NCBI GenBank assembly: GCA_963677815.1
Contig: OY782499.1
Coordinates: 2,170,001 to 2,234,000 of the forward strand
DNA length: 64,000 bases
Reading direction: 5' to 3'
Source: JAEKNW01 sp963677815
GTDB taxonomy: Bacteria; Cloacimonadota; Cloacimonadia; Cloacimonadales; JAFGVF01
Shown here: positions 28,525 through 37,687 of the stretch, in pieces
Position numbering within the stretch: the first letter of the stretch is position 1
Layout: the number at the start of each line of letters is the position of its first letter
Made by a program: the position numbers and the translations under genes
The notes under the pieces: generated by a model
What the model saw: the letters and a program-made list of their open reading frames with translations, nothing else
Databases searched by the model: none
Told to the model about the DNA's origin: nothing

Positions 28525-29093
28525 CAGATTTCTCCCATTTTTGTATTTTTAATTCCATTATTTACATCTTCTGTGATAAATTGAATAACGTCCGGATAAG
28601 TCAAAGGAATGTCTCCCAACTCCTCTTTAATCAATCTTGTATCAAACTCATATTCAAACTTTTCTTCCAGCGTATTATGAGTAATTTTCAAGTAAAAGTC
28701 TGTTTCCGAATGTCCTATCAAGGAACCGATAATGGTATCTGCCAAACTTCCAACTGGCATTCTGTCAATATGACTCTTTTTAAATGAAGCTTCAAGTTCA
28801 GTACCTTGTCCTAGTTTACTCTTTACATCAAATTGACCTTCACATAATTCTGCATTCTGCATAAAAAGAGGAATACCTAGTCCTACTTTCTTTTCACGTG
28901 AAGCTTTTGAAGTATAGAAAGGATTTAAAGCATTCTTGAGAGTTTCTTCATCCATCCCACTTCCATTATCTATTATTCTAAATTTCAAAATATCACTCTT
29001 CTCATTAGCATCTATATATATCTGTATTAAAGAAGCCCCAGCTCTAGCTGAATTTTCAATAATATCTAATAGATGTAGTGATAAATCTTGCAT
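28524..29093 (-). CDS. GHKL-type ATP-binding protein of the hydrogenase operon
   Basis: The 189-residue protein has an HATPase_c fold in residues about 1-110: the N box ENSARAGAS, DNGSGMDEE and a G2 box VGLGIPLF, then GQGTELEASF. It has no HisKA or sensor domain. Such stand-alone anti-sigma-like or GHKL ATPases are often found between NuoE- and NuoF-type subunits in [FeFe]-hydrogenase operons, with unproven function. The second half (about 115-189) is not recognised. It follows the NuoE-like gene after 5 nt. Confidence 0.85.
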   Translation of the reverse strand: MQDLSLHLLDIIENSARAGASLIQIYIDANEKSDILKFRIIDNGSGMDEETLKNALNPFYTSKASREKKVGLGIPLFMQNAELCEGQFDVKSKLGQGTELEASFKKSHIDRMPVGSLADTIIGSLIGHSETDFYLKITHNTLEEKFEYEFDTRLIKEELGDIPLTYPDVIQFITEDVNNGIKNTKMGEI

Positions 29094-29098
29094 ATTAA

Positions 29099-29581
29099 TT
29101 AACGATATTGGTTAAGAATTTCCACAACTTGTGCTTTGGTTTCGATTCTTCCATAAGTTTCTTCACCAATTACAAAAACAGGAGCTAGTGAACATGCTCC
29201 AACACATCTTACAGCACTTAAAGTAAAGTTACCATCAGCAGTTGTTTCACCCATTTCAATATTAAGTTCTTCACCAATCATTTGAATGATTCTTGGAGCA
29301 CCTTTAACATAGCAGGCAGTTCCTGTACAAACATTAATAACATATTTTCCTCTTGGTTTCATAGAGAAAAAGTTGTAGAAAGTTACTACACCATAAATCT
29401 TGTTTAAAGGTACATCAAGTTCCATAGAAATGAACTGTTGAACCTCTATTGGTAAGTAACCAAAAATGGCTTGAGCTTCCCTCAATACTTCAATCAAAGG
29501 GTTTCTGAGTTTTTTCTTTTCAGAAATAATCTCTTTCAACTCTCTGTACATTTGGTTGTCGTAATTAGCTATTTGCGACAT
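29099..29581 (-). CDS. NuoE/HydC-like [2Fe-2S] subunit
   Basis: The protein has 160 residues. An N-terminal helical segment leads to the thioredoxin-like [2Fe-2S] domain with its four ligands in the pattern CTGTAC and CVGAC (about 82-87 and 122-126), preceded by YGVVTFYNFFSMKPRGKY. This is the small electron-transfer partner of NuoF/HydB. It is first in the operon, with GGAGG before the ATG. No catalytic hydrogenase or formate dehydrogenase subunit is encoded nearby in the window. Confidence 0.92.
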   Translation of the reverse strand: MSQIANYDNQMYRELKEIISEKKKLRNPLIEVLREAQAIFGYLPIEVQQFISMELDVPLNKIYGVVTFYNFFSMKPRGKYVINVCTGTACYVKGAPRIIQMIGEELNIEMGETTADGNFTLSAVRCVGACSLAPVFVIGEETYGRIETKAQVVEILNQYR

Positions 29582-29916
29582 TTTTCCTCCAATAATATAT
29601 ATTTTTCATTGAAATTCATCTTTTCTTTGTTAATCTTAATCTAGGACAAAAATACATCTATTTACTTGAATATAAACAAGATACTTATGCCTTTAAATTA
29701 ATATTGGCATGTGCATTATATATATTTATCCTATTATTTACTCTTTAAGAATTATTTTTATAAAAGTCTCAGATTAGTCAACTATCTTTTTAAAAATCTT
29801 ACTTTTTCTCGAAATTGATATAATTAAATAGTATTTCAGCTCTACAACAATACTACTTTCACTGACAAGGTAACATGTCTTTTCTTAAAGAAAATCTCAA
29901 CCATTACTTGGGGATT

Positions 29917-29959
29917 AATTACTTTGCTCAAGATTATTGGAAAAGTTAAGAAAGTAATT
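29917..29959. repeat. Inverted repeat, possible divergent member of the palindromic hairpin family
   Basis: AATTACTTT (29917-29925) pairs with AAAGTAATT (29951-29959). Read on the minus strand, the loop contains TTTCCAATAAT, like the loops of the better copies at 34548 and 52200 (TTCCCAATGA, TTTCCAATGA). The arms differ in sequence, so membership is tentative. Confidence 0.4.
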
Positions 29960-30037
29960 ACCATTATTATATGACAAATACTAAATATCTGGCTCTCTCA
30001 AGTAGAGTGGATCCTAGAACAATTTCACTCTTCTTGC

Positions 30038-30129
30038 AGCTCCAGAGAAGCGACATTTTGTAGATTTAAATGTTAAGCAAACCCTAAAAGCTCCAGAGGA
30101 GCGACATCTTTGTAGATTTAAATGTTAAG
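30038..30129. repeat. Direct repeat pair, AGCTCCAGAGRAGCGACAT...
   Basis: Two copies of about 41 bp, at 30038-30077 and 30089-30129, contain AGCTCCAGAG(A/G)AGCGACAT then TTTGTAGATTTAAATG and TTAAG. The period is 51 bp. The second copy contains CTCCAGAGGAG, a short palindrome. It looks like a dispersed intergenic repeat and no coding role is seen. Confidence 0.75.
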
Positions 30130-30181
30130 TTTCCTTATGGTTTATTAGCAATTTTACTTAATACTATATATGGAATATATT

Positions 30182-30210
30182 TTGCATAAATTTTAATAGA
30201 CAAATATTAT
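30182..30210 (+). promoter_or_regulatory. Promoter candidate for the 1,307-residue secreted protein
   Basis: TTGCAT (30182-30187), 17 nt spacer, TATTAT (30205-30210). The ATG is at 30251, giving a leader of about 34 nt; the Shine-Dalgarno match (AGGA) is weak. Confidence 0.55.
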
Positions 30211-30250
30211 AAATAAATATAGATAAATTAAACTAAACAGGATGGCTTAA

Positions 30251-33200
30251 ATGAAAAAACTATTTTTAATGTTTTTTGTTTTAACTTGTTTCATTTCAGT
30301 TAATGCACTTGTTGTTGAAACTGGAAGTTTACGTGAGTTTCTTTATGGGCAAGAACCTGAACTTGAGTATGATAACTTCGTTTCTCATGTTGCAGAAGGT
30401 ATTGCATCTCCAAATTACAACTATTATGCCCCATTTGACCCTCAAACAAATGGTTTTGGTGACTTTTTAACCCCTACAGCAACCCACCTAAGTGCTTGGC
30501 AACAAATTTCTCAAGCCTTTGTAGATCAAGATTGGGATGGTGTTGAAGCTTATCTAACTTCAAATAATTTCCCTTATCATCTAGTACAATTTAATGATAC
30601 CGATTATGATAGAACTTACTATATGTTAAGAGAAGTATTAAATGACGATACTGACAATAATATTGATTCAGACCCAGATGATGACGTTACTGGTTCATTT
30701 GAATATGGTTGGGGATTATATATTTTTAATCCTGAAGCAACAAACCCTATCATAGTAACTGTTCCTCATCCTACTGATGATTATCCTACAATTGTTCTTG
30801 GTTACCATACCTTTACAAAATGGGATTCAGCTTTTTTATTAGTATCAGGTGCTGGAAGAGAAGTTAAATGGACAAATGTTAATCCATACTATAATTCTAA
30901 ATCAATTAGCGATCCAACAAGAAATGCTAACCACCCTTATAACAAAAGTTACCAAGCTTTCGCTGATTATATTCGCGACACTTATGGTAGATTAGAGTTT
31001 TCTGCTCAAATGCATAGCTATGACTGGAATGACCGTCACACCGGCTATTCTAACACACAAATATCTGCTGGTAATTCTCGACCAAATGTTAATTTACCAA
31101 TTTTTGATCAATCAAATAGTGGACAAGACTTATTGCATTGGTCTGATGAGATTATCTTCCCTGCTAATACTTTTGGTATTCACAGAGAAGTTGATAGAAA
31201 TGAATATTATGGTATTCATAACACAGTTCATGAATTATACTATGACAACAATCCTGAAACTCCTATAAATACTTATATTGATTTACCAGGTTATAGTCAA
31301 AATAAGCAAATGGAATATACACTTTCAGGTACTACTGATAATGATGTAGTTGATCCTTTCTTCCACATTGAAATTGATGAACTTCCAGAAGTCTATGATC
31401 AAACAGAAGCTAACTACTGGTGGTTCTATGGTTATGACCCTACACTTGCAAAATTTATCCCTGAAAATATCTATCTTATGACTGAAAACTTCTATACCTA
31501 TTGGATAGATAGAATTGCTGAAAATATTGATACTTTCATTGGTATTGATAATGATTCACCTGCTCCTGCAATGCCTGAAAACTTTACTATGCTTGCAGGA
31601 AATTATAATGATATTTTATTATCTTGGGAACCTATCTCAGATCATAACTTTGAGACTTATCAGATTCTTTATTCAACTGAACCTATCACAGGTCTTAATT
31701 ATAGTATCTTCGATAGAAATAATAATAGTGATTTAGCTGATCAAAAGACTAATCAAATTAATGTAACTGGTCTTACTCCTGACACAGATTATTATTTCCA
31801 AATTAGAGCTAAAGATTATTCTGGAAACTATTCAGAGGTTCATGAAGAAATAACTGCCTATACTACTCCATTTAAAGTTATTAGTATCACTACAACAGCA
31901 GATGATCCATATATTGAAGTAGAATGGAAAACCATGTATGAATCTAATCTGTCACTTTATAAAGTCTTAAGACGAGAAGTTGGAGACCAGGATTGGGATA
32001 TTGTATCAGGAAATATTTTAGCTAATAATTCTGCTTCTTTAAATACTTACACATGGCAAGATGACACTGCCGAATATGACCATTATTATGAATACAAACT
32101 TCAAATATTCAATCAAGCTGGAGCAAGCTATCTACATGATGATATCGTTAGTGCTCATTTCTCTGATTTCATTACTTTAATAGCTTCAAGTGATGATGGT
32201 ACAGTATCTGATGCTGTAATATTTGGCATTAATGAAGAAGCAAGTGATGGTTATGAAAGTAAATATGATGTTACAACTTCTACTTCTGGTTCTGGAAGCT
32301 ATGTTCTAGCTGCTTTCTACGAACAATATTACCAAAGTAACCAAAGATATTTAGAAAAGAATATTTATGGTAATATTGACTTAAATCAAGACTACAAAAC
32401 ATATAAATTACAAGTTAAATCAAGTCTTTATAATCAACAGTTAAAGATTACTTTAGATGATTTTGCTCAAGATAGATTCTCTAGAAAAGTATGGCTAAAA
32501 GAATCAAATAACAACTATGTAGATTTGACTCAAGCCCCATTATATTTCACAGTATCTAACTCTAGTTTTAAAACATTCACTCTTTACTATGGTAACATTA
32601 ATCCTACTCTTATAATGGCTAGTGCACCAGCTGAAGAAATTTATCACCCAAATGATATAATTAACTTCCAATGGTCTTATGATAATAATGAAATGCTTGA
32701 CCATTATAGATTAGATTTGATTTCTGCTACTGATTCCTTAAACATTGAAGATAATGTAGCTTCAAATACCTATTTCTTCCCATGGGTAGTTCCTTTTGGA
32801 ACTAGAATTGAAGACGCAAAACTTGTTATTACTGCTTTTGCTAATGATGGTGAAGTAAGACGTTTTGAATCATCCTGGAATCTTGGTATATTACCTCAAG
32901 AAATGCCTTATGAGTTTGATGCAGGCTGGCAAATGGTATCACATGTATGGGAAGCAGATGCTCCTTCAGCAAATGAAATTTTTGGTACAGGAACCTCATT
33001 AGTTGCTCACATGCCAACCCAAGTCTATGAACCAACCCTATTTTATAACTTTGGTTCTGGTTATTGGGCTAATCTTCCTCAAGCTAATCAAACAACATAT
33101 AGTGGTGATATCTATAATGAAGAAGTTACCGTGGAAATTCACCAAGGTTGGAATCTTCTAGGAAATCCTTATCCAACAGAAATAGACTTGTCTTCACTAA

Positions 33201-34174
33201 TCTTTAATATTGATGGTGTTGATTATACTATTGGCGAAATGATTACTTATGGCTATGTTTCAAGAGCTATTTATACTCATGATGAAAATGGCTATAAGCT
33301 CACAACTACAGTTCCTGCTATGGAAGGATTCTTCTTACATAGTGCTCTTGGAGAATTTAATTACATAACATTAACTTATACTCCTTACAGACACCATTAT
33401 GGACTTGAGAGTTTACCTGTAAATTGGTCAGCTAAAATTATTGCTTCAGCTAATGGCGATAAAGATAATATAATTATTGGAACAGCAAATCTAGCTACTG
33501 AAGTTTTAGATGCTAATTATGACTTACCAAAAGCTCCTAATAAACCATACGATGGTGTTGATATTTATCATCATTACCCTAGTGATACATATCATAATAG
33601 ACAAGAAAGAGATCTTAAACTTCACCAAAGCATCAAAGCTCCTGTAGTTACAGATGAAATCAAAGACTGGTCTTTCATTGTTAATGCCAGAAGCCTTGAT
33701 CCAATTACCCTTAGCTTCCAATCTGAAGATTTCCCAATTGGAACACTTTATACTGCAATTGAGTTCAATGACAATATGCATTACTTTGATTTTGACCATG
33801 ATTTTGAATTTACACCTACTGAAATTGGAGAACATCTGTTAACATTAAAAGTTGCTTATAATCCTCTTGATAACGAGAATGGTGATATTGAACCTGTTAC
33901 TTCTGTCTTTAATGTTTATCCAAATCCATTCAATCCTGAAACTACTATTTCATTTGACCTTAAGAAAGAAGGTAAGGTTAACCTATCAGTCTACAACTTA
34001 AGAGGACAAAAAGTTAAAACACTTTGCAATGATGTCTTAGAAGTAGGTAGAAAATCATTTGTATGGAATGGTAAAAACTCTGATGGTAAACAAACCGCTT
34101 CCGGTATTTACTTTATGAAATTAGATGCACAAGGACAAAAATCTAAGATTAGAAAAGTAATGTTAATGAAGTAA
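30251..34174 (+). CDS. Large secreted protein with fibronectin-type domains and C-terminal sorting signal, function unknown
   Basis: The protein has 1,307 residues. It starts with a signal peptide (MKKLFLMFFVLTCF..VNA). Residues about 25-430 form an unrecognised domain rich in conserved-looking His/Asp/Glu motifs (TVPHPTDDYPT, GYHTFTKWD, SAQMHSYDW, IHNTVHELYYDN). These could form a metal site and faintly recall N-formylglutamate amidohydrolase-like folds; this is a weak guess. At least one fibronectin type III domain follows (about 443-535, WEPISDHNFETYQILYS, TPDTDYYFQIRA), then further beta-rich modules. The type IX-like sorting domain is at the end (YPNPFNP, YNLRGQKV, ASGIYFMKL, VMLMK). It is monocistronic, with its own promoter and terminator. 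Confidence 0.88.
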   Translation: MKKLFLMFFVLTCFISVNALVVETGSLREFLYGQEPELEYDNFVSHVAEGIASPNYNYYAPFDPQTNGFGDFLTPTATHLSAWQQISQAFVDQDWDGVEAYLTSNNFPYHLVQFNDTDYDRTYYMLREVLNDDTDNNIDSDPDDDVTGSFEYGWGLYIFNPEATNPIIVTVPHPTDDYPTIVLGYHTFTKWDSAFLLVSGAGREVKWTNVNPYYNSKSISDPTRNANHPYNKSYQAFADYIRDTYGRLEFSAQMHSYDWNDRHTGYSNTQISAGNSRPNVNLPIFDQSNSGQDLLHWSDEIIFPANTFGIHREVDRNEYYGIHNTVHELYYDNNPETPINTYIDLPGYSQNKQMEYTLSGTTDNDVVDPFFHIEIDELPEVYDQTEANYWWFYGYDPTLAKFIPENIYLMTENFYTYWIDRIAENIDTFIGIDNDSPAPAMPENFTMLAGNYNDILLSWEPISDHNFETYQILYSTEPITGLNYSIFDRNNNSDLADQKTNQINVTGLTPDTDYYFQIRAKDYSGNYSEVHEEITAYTTPFKVISITTTADDPYIEVEWKTMYESNLSLYKVLRREVGDQDWDIVSGNILANNSASLNTYTWQDDTAEYDHYYEYKLQIFNQAGASYLHDDIVSAHFSDFITLIASSDDGTVSDAVIFGINEEASDGYESKYDVTTSTSGSGSYVLAAFYEQYYQSNQRYLEKNIYGNIDLNQDYKTYKLQVKSSLYNQQLKITLDDFAQDRFSRKVWLKESNNNYVDLTQAPLYFTVSNSSFKTFTLYYGNINPTLIMASAPAEEIYHPNDIINFQWSYDNNEMLDHYRLDLISATDSLNIEDNVASNTYFFPWVVPFGTRIEDAKLVITAFANDGEVRRFESSWNLGILPQEMPYEFDAGWQMVSHVWEADAPSANEIFGTGTSLVAHMPTQVYEPTLFYNFGSGYWANLPQANQTTYSGDIYNEEVTVEIHQGWNLLGNPYPTEIDLSSLIFNIDGVDYTIGEMITYGYVSRAIYTHDENGYKLTTTVPAMEGFFLHSALGEFNYITLTYTPYRHHYGLESLPVNWSAKIIASANGDKDNIIIGTANLATEVLDANYDLPKAPNKPYDGVDIYHHYPSDTYHNRQERDLKLHQSIKAPVVTDEIKDWSFIVNARSLDPITLSFQSEDFPIGTLYTAIEFNDNMHYFDFDHDFEFTPTEIGEHLLTLKVAYNPLDNENGDIEPVTSVFNVYPNPFNPETTISFDLKKEGKVNLSVYNLRGQKVKTLCNDVLEVGRKSFVWNGKNSDGKQTASGIYFMKLDAQGQKSKIRKVMLMK

Positions 34175-34192
34175 TTTAACCATATATATTAC

Positions 34193-34221
34193 AACAGGTA
34201 GCTTTGCTACCTGTTTTTTTT
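34193..34221 (+). terminator. Rho-independent terminator after the 1,307-residue protein gene
   Basis: AACAGGTAGC (34193-34202), 3-nt loop, GCTACCTGTT (34206-34215): a perfect 10-bp stem running into eight T. It is a strong terminator 19 nt after the stop codon. Confidence 0.92.
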
Positions 34222-34223
34222 GT

Positions 34224-34541
34224 TTATGGACTGGTGGCATCCTTGCTACCCGAAAGATGTGGAAGCAGGGATGCTTATGGACTGATGGCATCCTTGCCAC
34301 CAGATAAGATGTGGAAGCAGGGATGCTTATGGACTGATGGCATCCTGCCATCAGAAAGATGTGGATGCAGGGATGCATCCACTCCATACCTTTTCTTTGT
34401 CTCAGAGTATTGTGGATGCAAGGTTGCTTATGGACTGGTGGCATCCTTGCCACCAGAAAAGATGTGGAAGCAGGGATGCTTATGGACTGGTGGCATCCTG
34501 CCACCAGATTAATATGGATGCAGGGATGCATCCACTCCATA
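34224..34541. repeat. Tandem hairpin array, 51-52 bp unit, five units
   Basis: Units start with TTATGGACTG at 34224, 34275, 34327, 34428 and 34480. Each holds a short hairpin, e.g. CTGGTGGC-ATCC-TTGCCACCAG, followed by GATGTGGAAGCAGGGATGC. In the third unit the stem reads CTGATGGC..GCCATCAG, so both arms changed together relative to the GTGGC/GCCAC units, although the second unit has a mismatch. Units three and five end in GGATGCAGGGATGCATCC. The array directly follows the terminator. Reading frames through it on both strands are by-products of the repeat. Confidence 0.85.
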
Positions 34542-34547
34542 CCCTTC

Positions 34548-34605
34548 CTTGATTGTTACTCACTCTTATAATTCCCAATGAAAAATAGAGTAAGTAACAA
34601 TCAAG
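34548..34605. repeat. Palindromic hairpin family, copy 2
   Basis: Arms at 34548-34566 (CTTGATTGTTACTCACTCT) and 34587-34605 pair over 18 of 19 positions; the 20-nt loop contains ATTCCCAATGAAA. It lies between two convergent genes, downstream of both. Confidence 0.8.
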
Positions 34606-34634
34606 CAACTTAAAATCAAAGTATTATTCACTAA

Positions 34635-35702
34635 TTACAAATATTTTTTAAGCAGTTCTGCTCCAATTATTAATTGTTCTTGTGGTAAAGCATAAGAAAT
34701 TCTTATCCAATTTGTTAGCTTTTGAGAAAAAGCTTGCCCTGGTATAACAATGACTTTATATTCCAGCATCTTCATAGCAAAATCATATCCATCTTTCAGG
34801 ATATTGATAAATATATAAGGAGCTGCCTGGGTTTTACTTATATAAATATTGGACATAATGTCACAAAGCAAACGATAGTTAAGACGTAATTGAGCTCTTA
34901 GTTGGCGTTGATATAAGTCTGCTTGGTCATTGAAGGCATATTGGCACAATCTCTGGCTAAGATAATTAGCACAGGTTGTTAAATACTGGTGAGTTACTGT
35001 TATCTCTTGAGCTAATTCTTGGGGAGCAAGCACCCAGCCTAATCTCCAGCCTGTCATACAATGTGATTTAGATAAACCTGATATAACAAGAGTCTTTTCA
35101 TAAAAAGAATGAGCAGAATCTGGTAATTTTTCTAGATAGAGACTTCTATAAATCTCATCAGAAATTAGATAAAGATTATGCATTTTACAACAATTAGCAA
35201 TAGTATTTAATTCATTAGCTGATAGACAGGTTGAAGTTGGATTACCTGGTGTATTAATTAAAATTGCTTTTGTTTTAGGGCTTATCTGAGAATATAAAGA
35301 ATCATTATCAAGAGCAAAATTATGTCTTTCATCAAGAGTATAATATTTAGCTACACCACCAACCATATCAACGATAGTTTTATAGGCAGAGAATCCCGGT
35401 TGGGGAAGCAGTATTTCATCACCTGCTTTAATGATAGTCTTGATACTGGCATAAAGAGCTTCTTGAGCTCCATTTGTTAAAACTACTTGTTGATAAGTAG
35501 CGTTAGGGTATTGACTAGAAACAGCTTTTCGAGAATCAATCAATCCTGCATTTGGAGTATAAGACAGCTTTTCATTGAAAAGAATCTTTACTGCTTCACT
35601 GTGAAGATATTCAGGCATAGGAAACTGTAATTCCCCAAGTCCTAAGTTAATTGAGTCTTTAGGTGCAGCATCGAAAATCTGTCGAATAAGAGATTTCTTC
35701 AT
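34635..35702 (-). CDS. PLP-dependent class I/II aminotransferase (possible DapC-type)
   Basis: The protein has 355 residues, fold type I. The PLP lysine lies in SGLSKSHCMTGWRLGW, with NTPGNPTS and SDEIYRS as cofactor-binding motifs and a C-terminal Arg in WIRISYALP that binds the substrate carboxylate. The family includes aspartate aminotransferases and N-succinyl-diaminopimelate aminotransferase. Its place directly after dapD (9 nt) makes a DapC role in lysine/diaminopimelate synthesis plausible but not proven. It is slightly shorter than typical (about 380-400 residues). Confidence 0.87.
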   Translation of the reverse strand: MKKSLIRQIFDAAPKDSINLGLGELQFPMPEYLHSEAVKILFNEKLSYTPNAGLIDSRKAVSSQYPNATYQQVVLTNGAQEALYASIKTIIKAGDEILLPQPGFSAYKTIVDMVGGVAKYYTLDERHNFALDNDSLYSQISPKTKAILINTPGNPTSTCLSANELNTIANCCKMHNLYLISDEIYRSLYLEKLPDSAHSFYEKTLVISGLSKSHCMTGWRLGWVLAPQELAQEITVTHQYLTTCANYLSQRLCQYAFNDQADLYQRQLRAQLRLNYRLLCDIMSNIYISKTQAAPYIFINILKDGYDFAMKMLEYKVIVIPGQAFSQKLTNWIRISYALPQEQLIIGAELLKKYL

Positions 35703-35711
35703 TAGATTATT

Positions 35712-36521
35712 TTACCTTAGGAGTGATTCAAGCTCTACAGAAGCAGAAGATTTATCATTTCTATATTTAACAATTACTGGACAATACAAATGAATTTCCG
35801 GATTAGTCTTGAGAGGTCTAGAACCAGGAACAACAACAGCGTTTTCTGGAATAATGGGACTAGCCTTGAAGTCTAAAAATTTGTTTAGGGTGGCATCAAA
35901 GATAGGTGTACCTTTAGTAATGATTGTGCCAGGAGCTATTATGGCTTTACTCTTAACTATTACCCCTTCATACAAACCAGTATTACCTCCGATAAAGGCA
36001 TTATCTTCAACAATTACAGGATTAGCATTAATGGGTTCTAGAACACCTCCAATCATGGCTCCTGCTGAAAGGTGAACACCTTTTCCTATTTGAGCACAAG
36101 AACCAACTAAAGCATGTGAATCAACCATGGAAGCCTCATCTACATAAGCACCCACATTAATGTAGGCTGGTGGCATTATAGTAACACCTTTGGCAACATA
36201 GGACCCTGTTCTTATTGAAGAACCTCCTGGAACTAATCTTATACCAGAACTTGCATTCAAGTATTTCTCAGGATAAGTAGATTTATCTGTAAAATTCTTC
36301 TTATCAGAATAAGGCATATCAATTATTTCACCTAATCTAAAACCAAGTAATATCCCTTTTTTGACCCATTCATTAACAAGCCATTCTCCATCAGATTTTT
36401 CAGCAGCTCTAATTTGTCCGCTATTTAGAAGATTTATAAATTCATAAAATACTTCAAGAGCTTCCTCTTTACTATAACTACTAATATCATAATATTCAAT
36501 GATTTTATCTTTGATATTCAT
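35712..36521 (-). CDS. dapD: 2,3,4,5-tetrahydropyridine-2,6-dicarboxylate N-succinyltransferase
   Basis: The start at the ATG at 36521, 1 nt after the previous stop, with AAGGA upstream, gives 269 residues, the usual DapD length. The N-terminal helical domain is followed by a left-handed beta-helix of hexapeptide repeats (GSYVAKGVTIMPPAYINVGAY, then MVDSHALVGSCAQIGKGVHL). It transfers succinyl from succinyl-CoA in the diaminopimelate pathway. It sits between two PLP aminotransferase-fold genes. Confidence 0.93.
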   Translation of the reverse strand: MNIKDKIIEYYDISSYSKEEALEVFYEFINLLNSGQIRAAEKSDGEWLVNEWVKKGILLGFRLGEIIDMPYSDKKNFTDKSTYPEKYLNASSGIRLVPGGSSIRTGSYVAKGVTIMPPAYINVGAYVDEASMVDSHALVGSCAQIGKGVHLSAGAMIGGVLEPINANPVIVEDNAFIGGNTGLYEGVIVKSKAIIAPGTIITKGTPIFDATLNKFLDFKASPIIPENAVVVPGSRPLKTNPEIHLYCPVIVKYRNDKSSASVELESLLR

Positions 36522-36522
36522 C

Positions 36523-37686
36523 TTATAAATCCTTAAGAGCTTTTTCAAGATTATCCATAGCTTGGACTATTATCTGTCTTGGACAGGCAAAGTTAAGTCT
36601 CATAAAGCCAGAACCTGCTTGACCAAATGAGTTTCCGGCATTTAGGGCTAAGAGAGCTTTGTTCTTACAAAAATCTGCCAACTCTTCATCAGTCAGACCA
36701 GTTTCTCTGAAATCAATCCAAGCTAAGTAGGTAGCTTGAGCTTTTTTCATTTTAACCTTGGGCATTCCCTTTATTCTATCATAAATATAATCACGGTTTC
36801 CTTGAAGGTAAAGCAAGAGCTCTTTAAGCCACTCTTCCCCATCTTCATAGGCAGATTTAAAGGCAATTGTTCCGATTGCATTGGAACCATAAACATGAAT
36901 ATCAAACAAGTATTTTCTAATCCTATCAAACAGATTAATATTTGGAGCAATTATTACAGATGATTGAAGTCCGGCTATATTGAAGCTTTTAGCTGGAGAC
37001 ATCATAGTAATAGCAAAATCAGAAAAATCTTCTAATGAAGCGATTGGTATATGTTTAGCTTCTGGATAAATCAAATCATTATGGATCTCATCTGAGAAAA
37101 TAAGTACATTATGCTTCTTACATAAATTTCCTATTTTAAGTAACTCTTGTCTTGTCCAAACTCTTCCGACAGGGTTGTGAGGAGAACAGAAAATAAAAAC
37201 TTTACTTCTTTCTAGTTTTTCCTCTAAATCATCAAAATCAATAGTATAATCGCCATCATTTTCAATTAAGTTGTTCACTAATAAATCACGATTATGTGCT
37301 TGGACTGCTTGACCAAAAGGAGCATAAACTGGTTGTTGGATTGTTATAAAATCTCCAGGACTTGTGAAAATCTTTACCATGAAGTTTATAGCTGGAACAA
37401 TACCAGGACTCATCTGTAACCAATCAAATTTTACCTTCCAAGCATGGTGTTTTTCAACATAATTAATAAAGCCATCAAAATGATCAGCTTTTTTAAAATT
37501 ATATCCAAATATTGGATGTTGAAGTCTTTCTTGGATTTTAGCTAGTATTTCTGGTGCAACTGCAAAATCCATGTCAGCTACCCAAAGAGCTAGCAGATCA
37601 TCTCTACCATAAACTGCTTGCATAGCATCATACTTGAAGCAACCAGAAGACTTTCTATTATATATCTTATCGAAATCATATTTCAT
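36523..37686 (-). CDS. MalY/PatB-type PLP enzyme (putative C-S beta-lyase)
   Basis: The protein has 387 residues beginning MKYDFDKIYNRKSSGCFKYD, the characteristic N-terminus of MalY/PatB. The motifs LWVADMDFAVAPEI, CSPHNPVGRVW, SDEIHNDLIYP and the PLP lysine in SPAKSFNIAGLQSS are all present. The family cleaves cystathionine or cysteine to pyruvate, ammonia and a thiol. An alternative role as an aminotransferase in the adjacent diaminopimelate genes cannot be excluded. AAGGAG lies before the ATG. Confidence 0.88.
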   Translation of the reverse strand: MKYDFDKIYNRKSSGCFKYDAMQAVYGRDDLLALWVADMDFAVAPEILAKIQERLQHPIFGYNFKKADHFDGFINYVEKHHAWKVKFDWLQMSPGIVPAINFMVKIFTSPGDFITIQQPVYAPFGQAVQAHNRDLLVNNLIENDGDYTIDFDDLEEKLERSKVFIFCSPHNPVGRVWTRQELLKIGNLCKKHNVLIFSDEIHNDLIYPEAKHIPIASLEDFSDFAITMMSPAKSFNIAGLQSSVIIAPNINLFDRIRKYLFDIHVYGSNAIGTIAFKSAYEDGEEWLKELLLYLQGNRDYIYDRIKGMPKVKMKKAQATYLAWIDFRETGLTDEELADFCKNKALLALNAGNSFGQAGSGFMRLNFACPRQIIVQAMDNLEKALKDL

Positions 37687-37687
37687 A

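Larger units (their letters stand above)
29582..30181. other. Divergent intergenic region between the NuoE-like gene and the 1,307-residue secreted protein
   Basis: About 600 bp without a gene. It must hold the promoter of the minus-strand hydrogenase/selenium operon, but I saw only weak -35/-10 matches near 29650-29700. It holds one hairpin (29917-29959) and two copies of a 41-42 bp repeat (30038-30129). The promoter of the plus-strand gene begins at 30182. Confidence 0.5.

Noticed and set aside
34163..34540. Open frame of 125 residues (minus) and several plus-strand frames across the tandem array
   Set aside because: They are produced by the 51-52 bp repeat; no start signal, no family, and frames exist on both strands.
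34224..34541. Possible CRISPR array
   Set aside because: The units are repeats of one another without unique spacers and no cas genes are in the window. The 69-72 bp arrays fail for the same reason.
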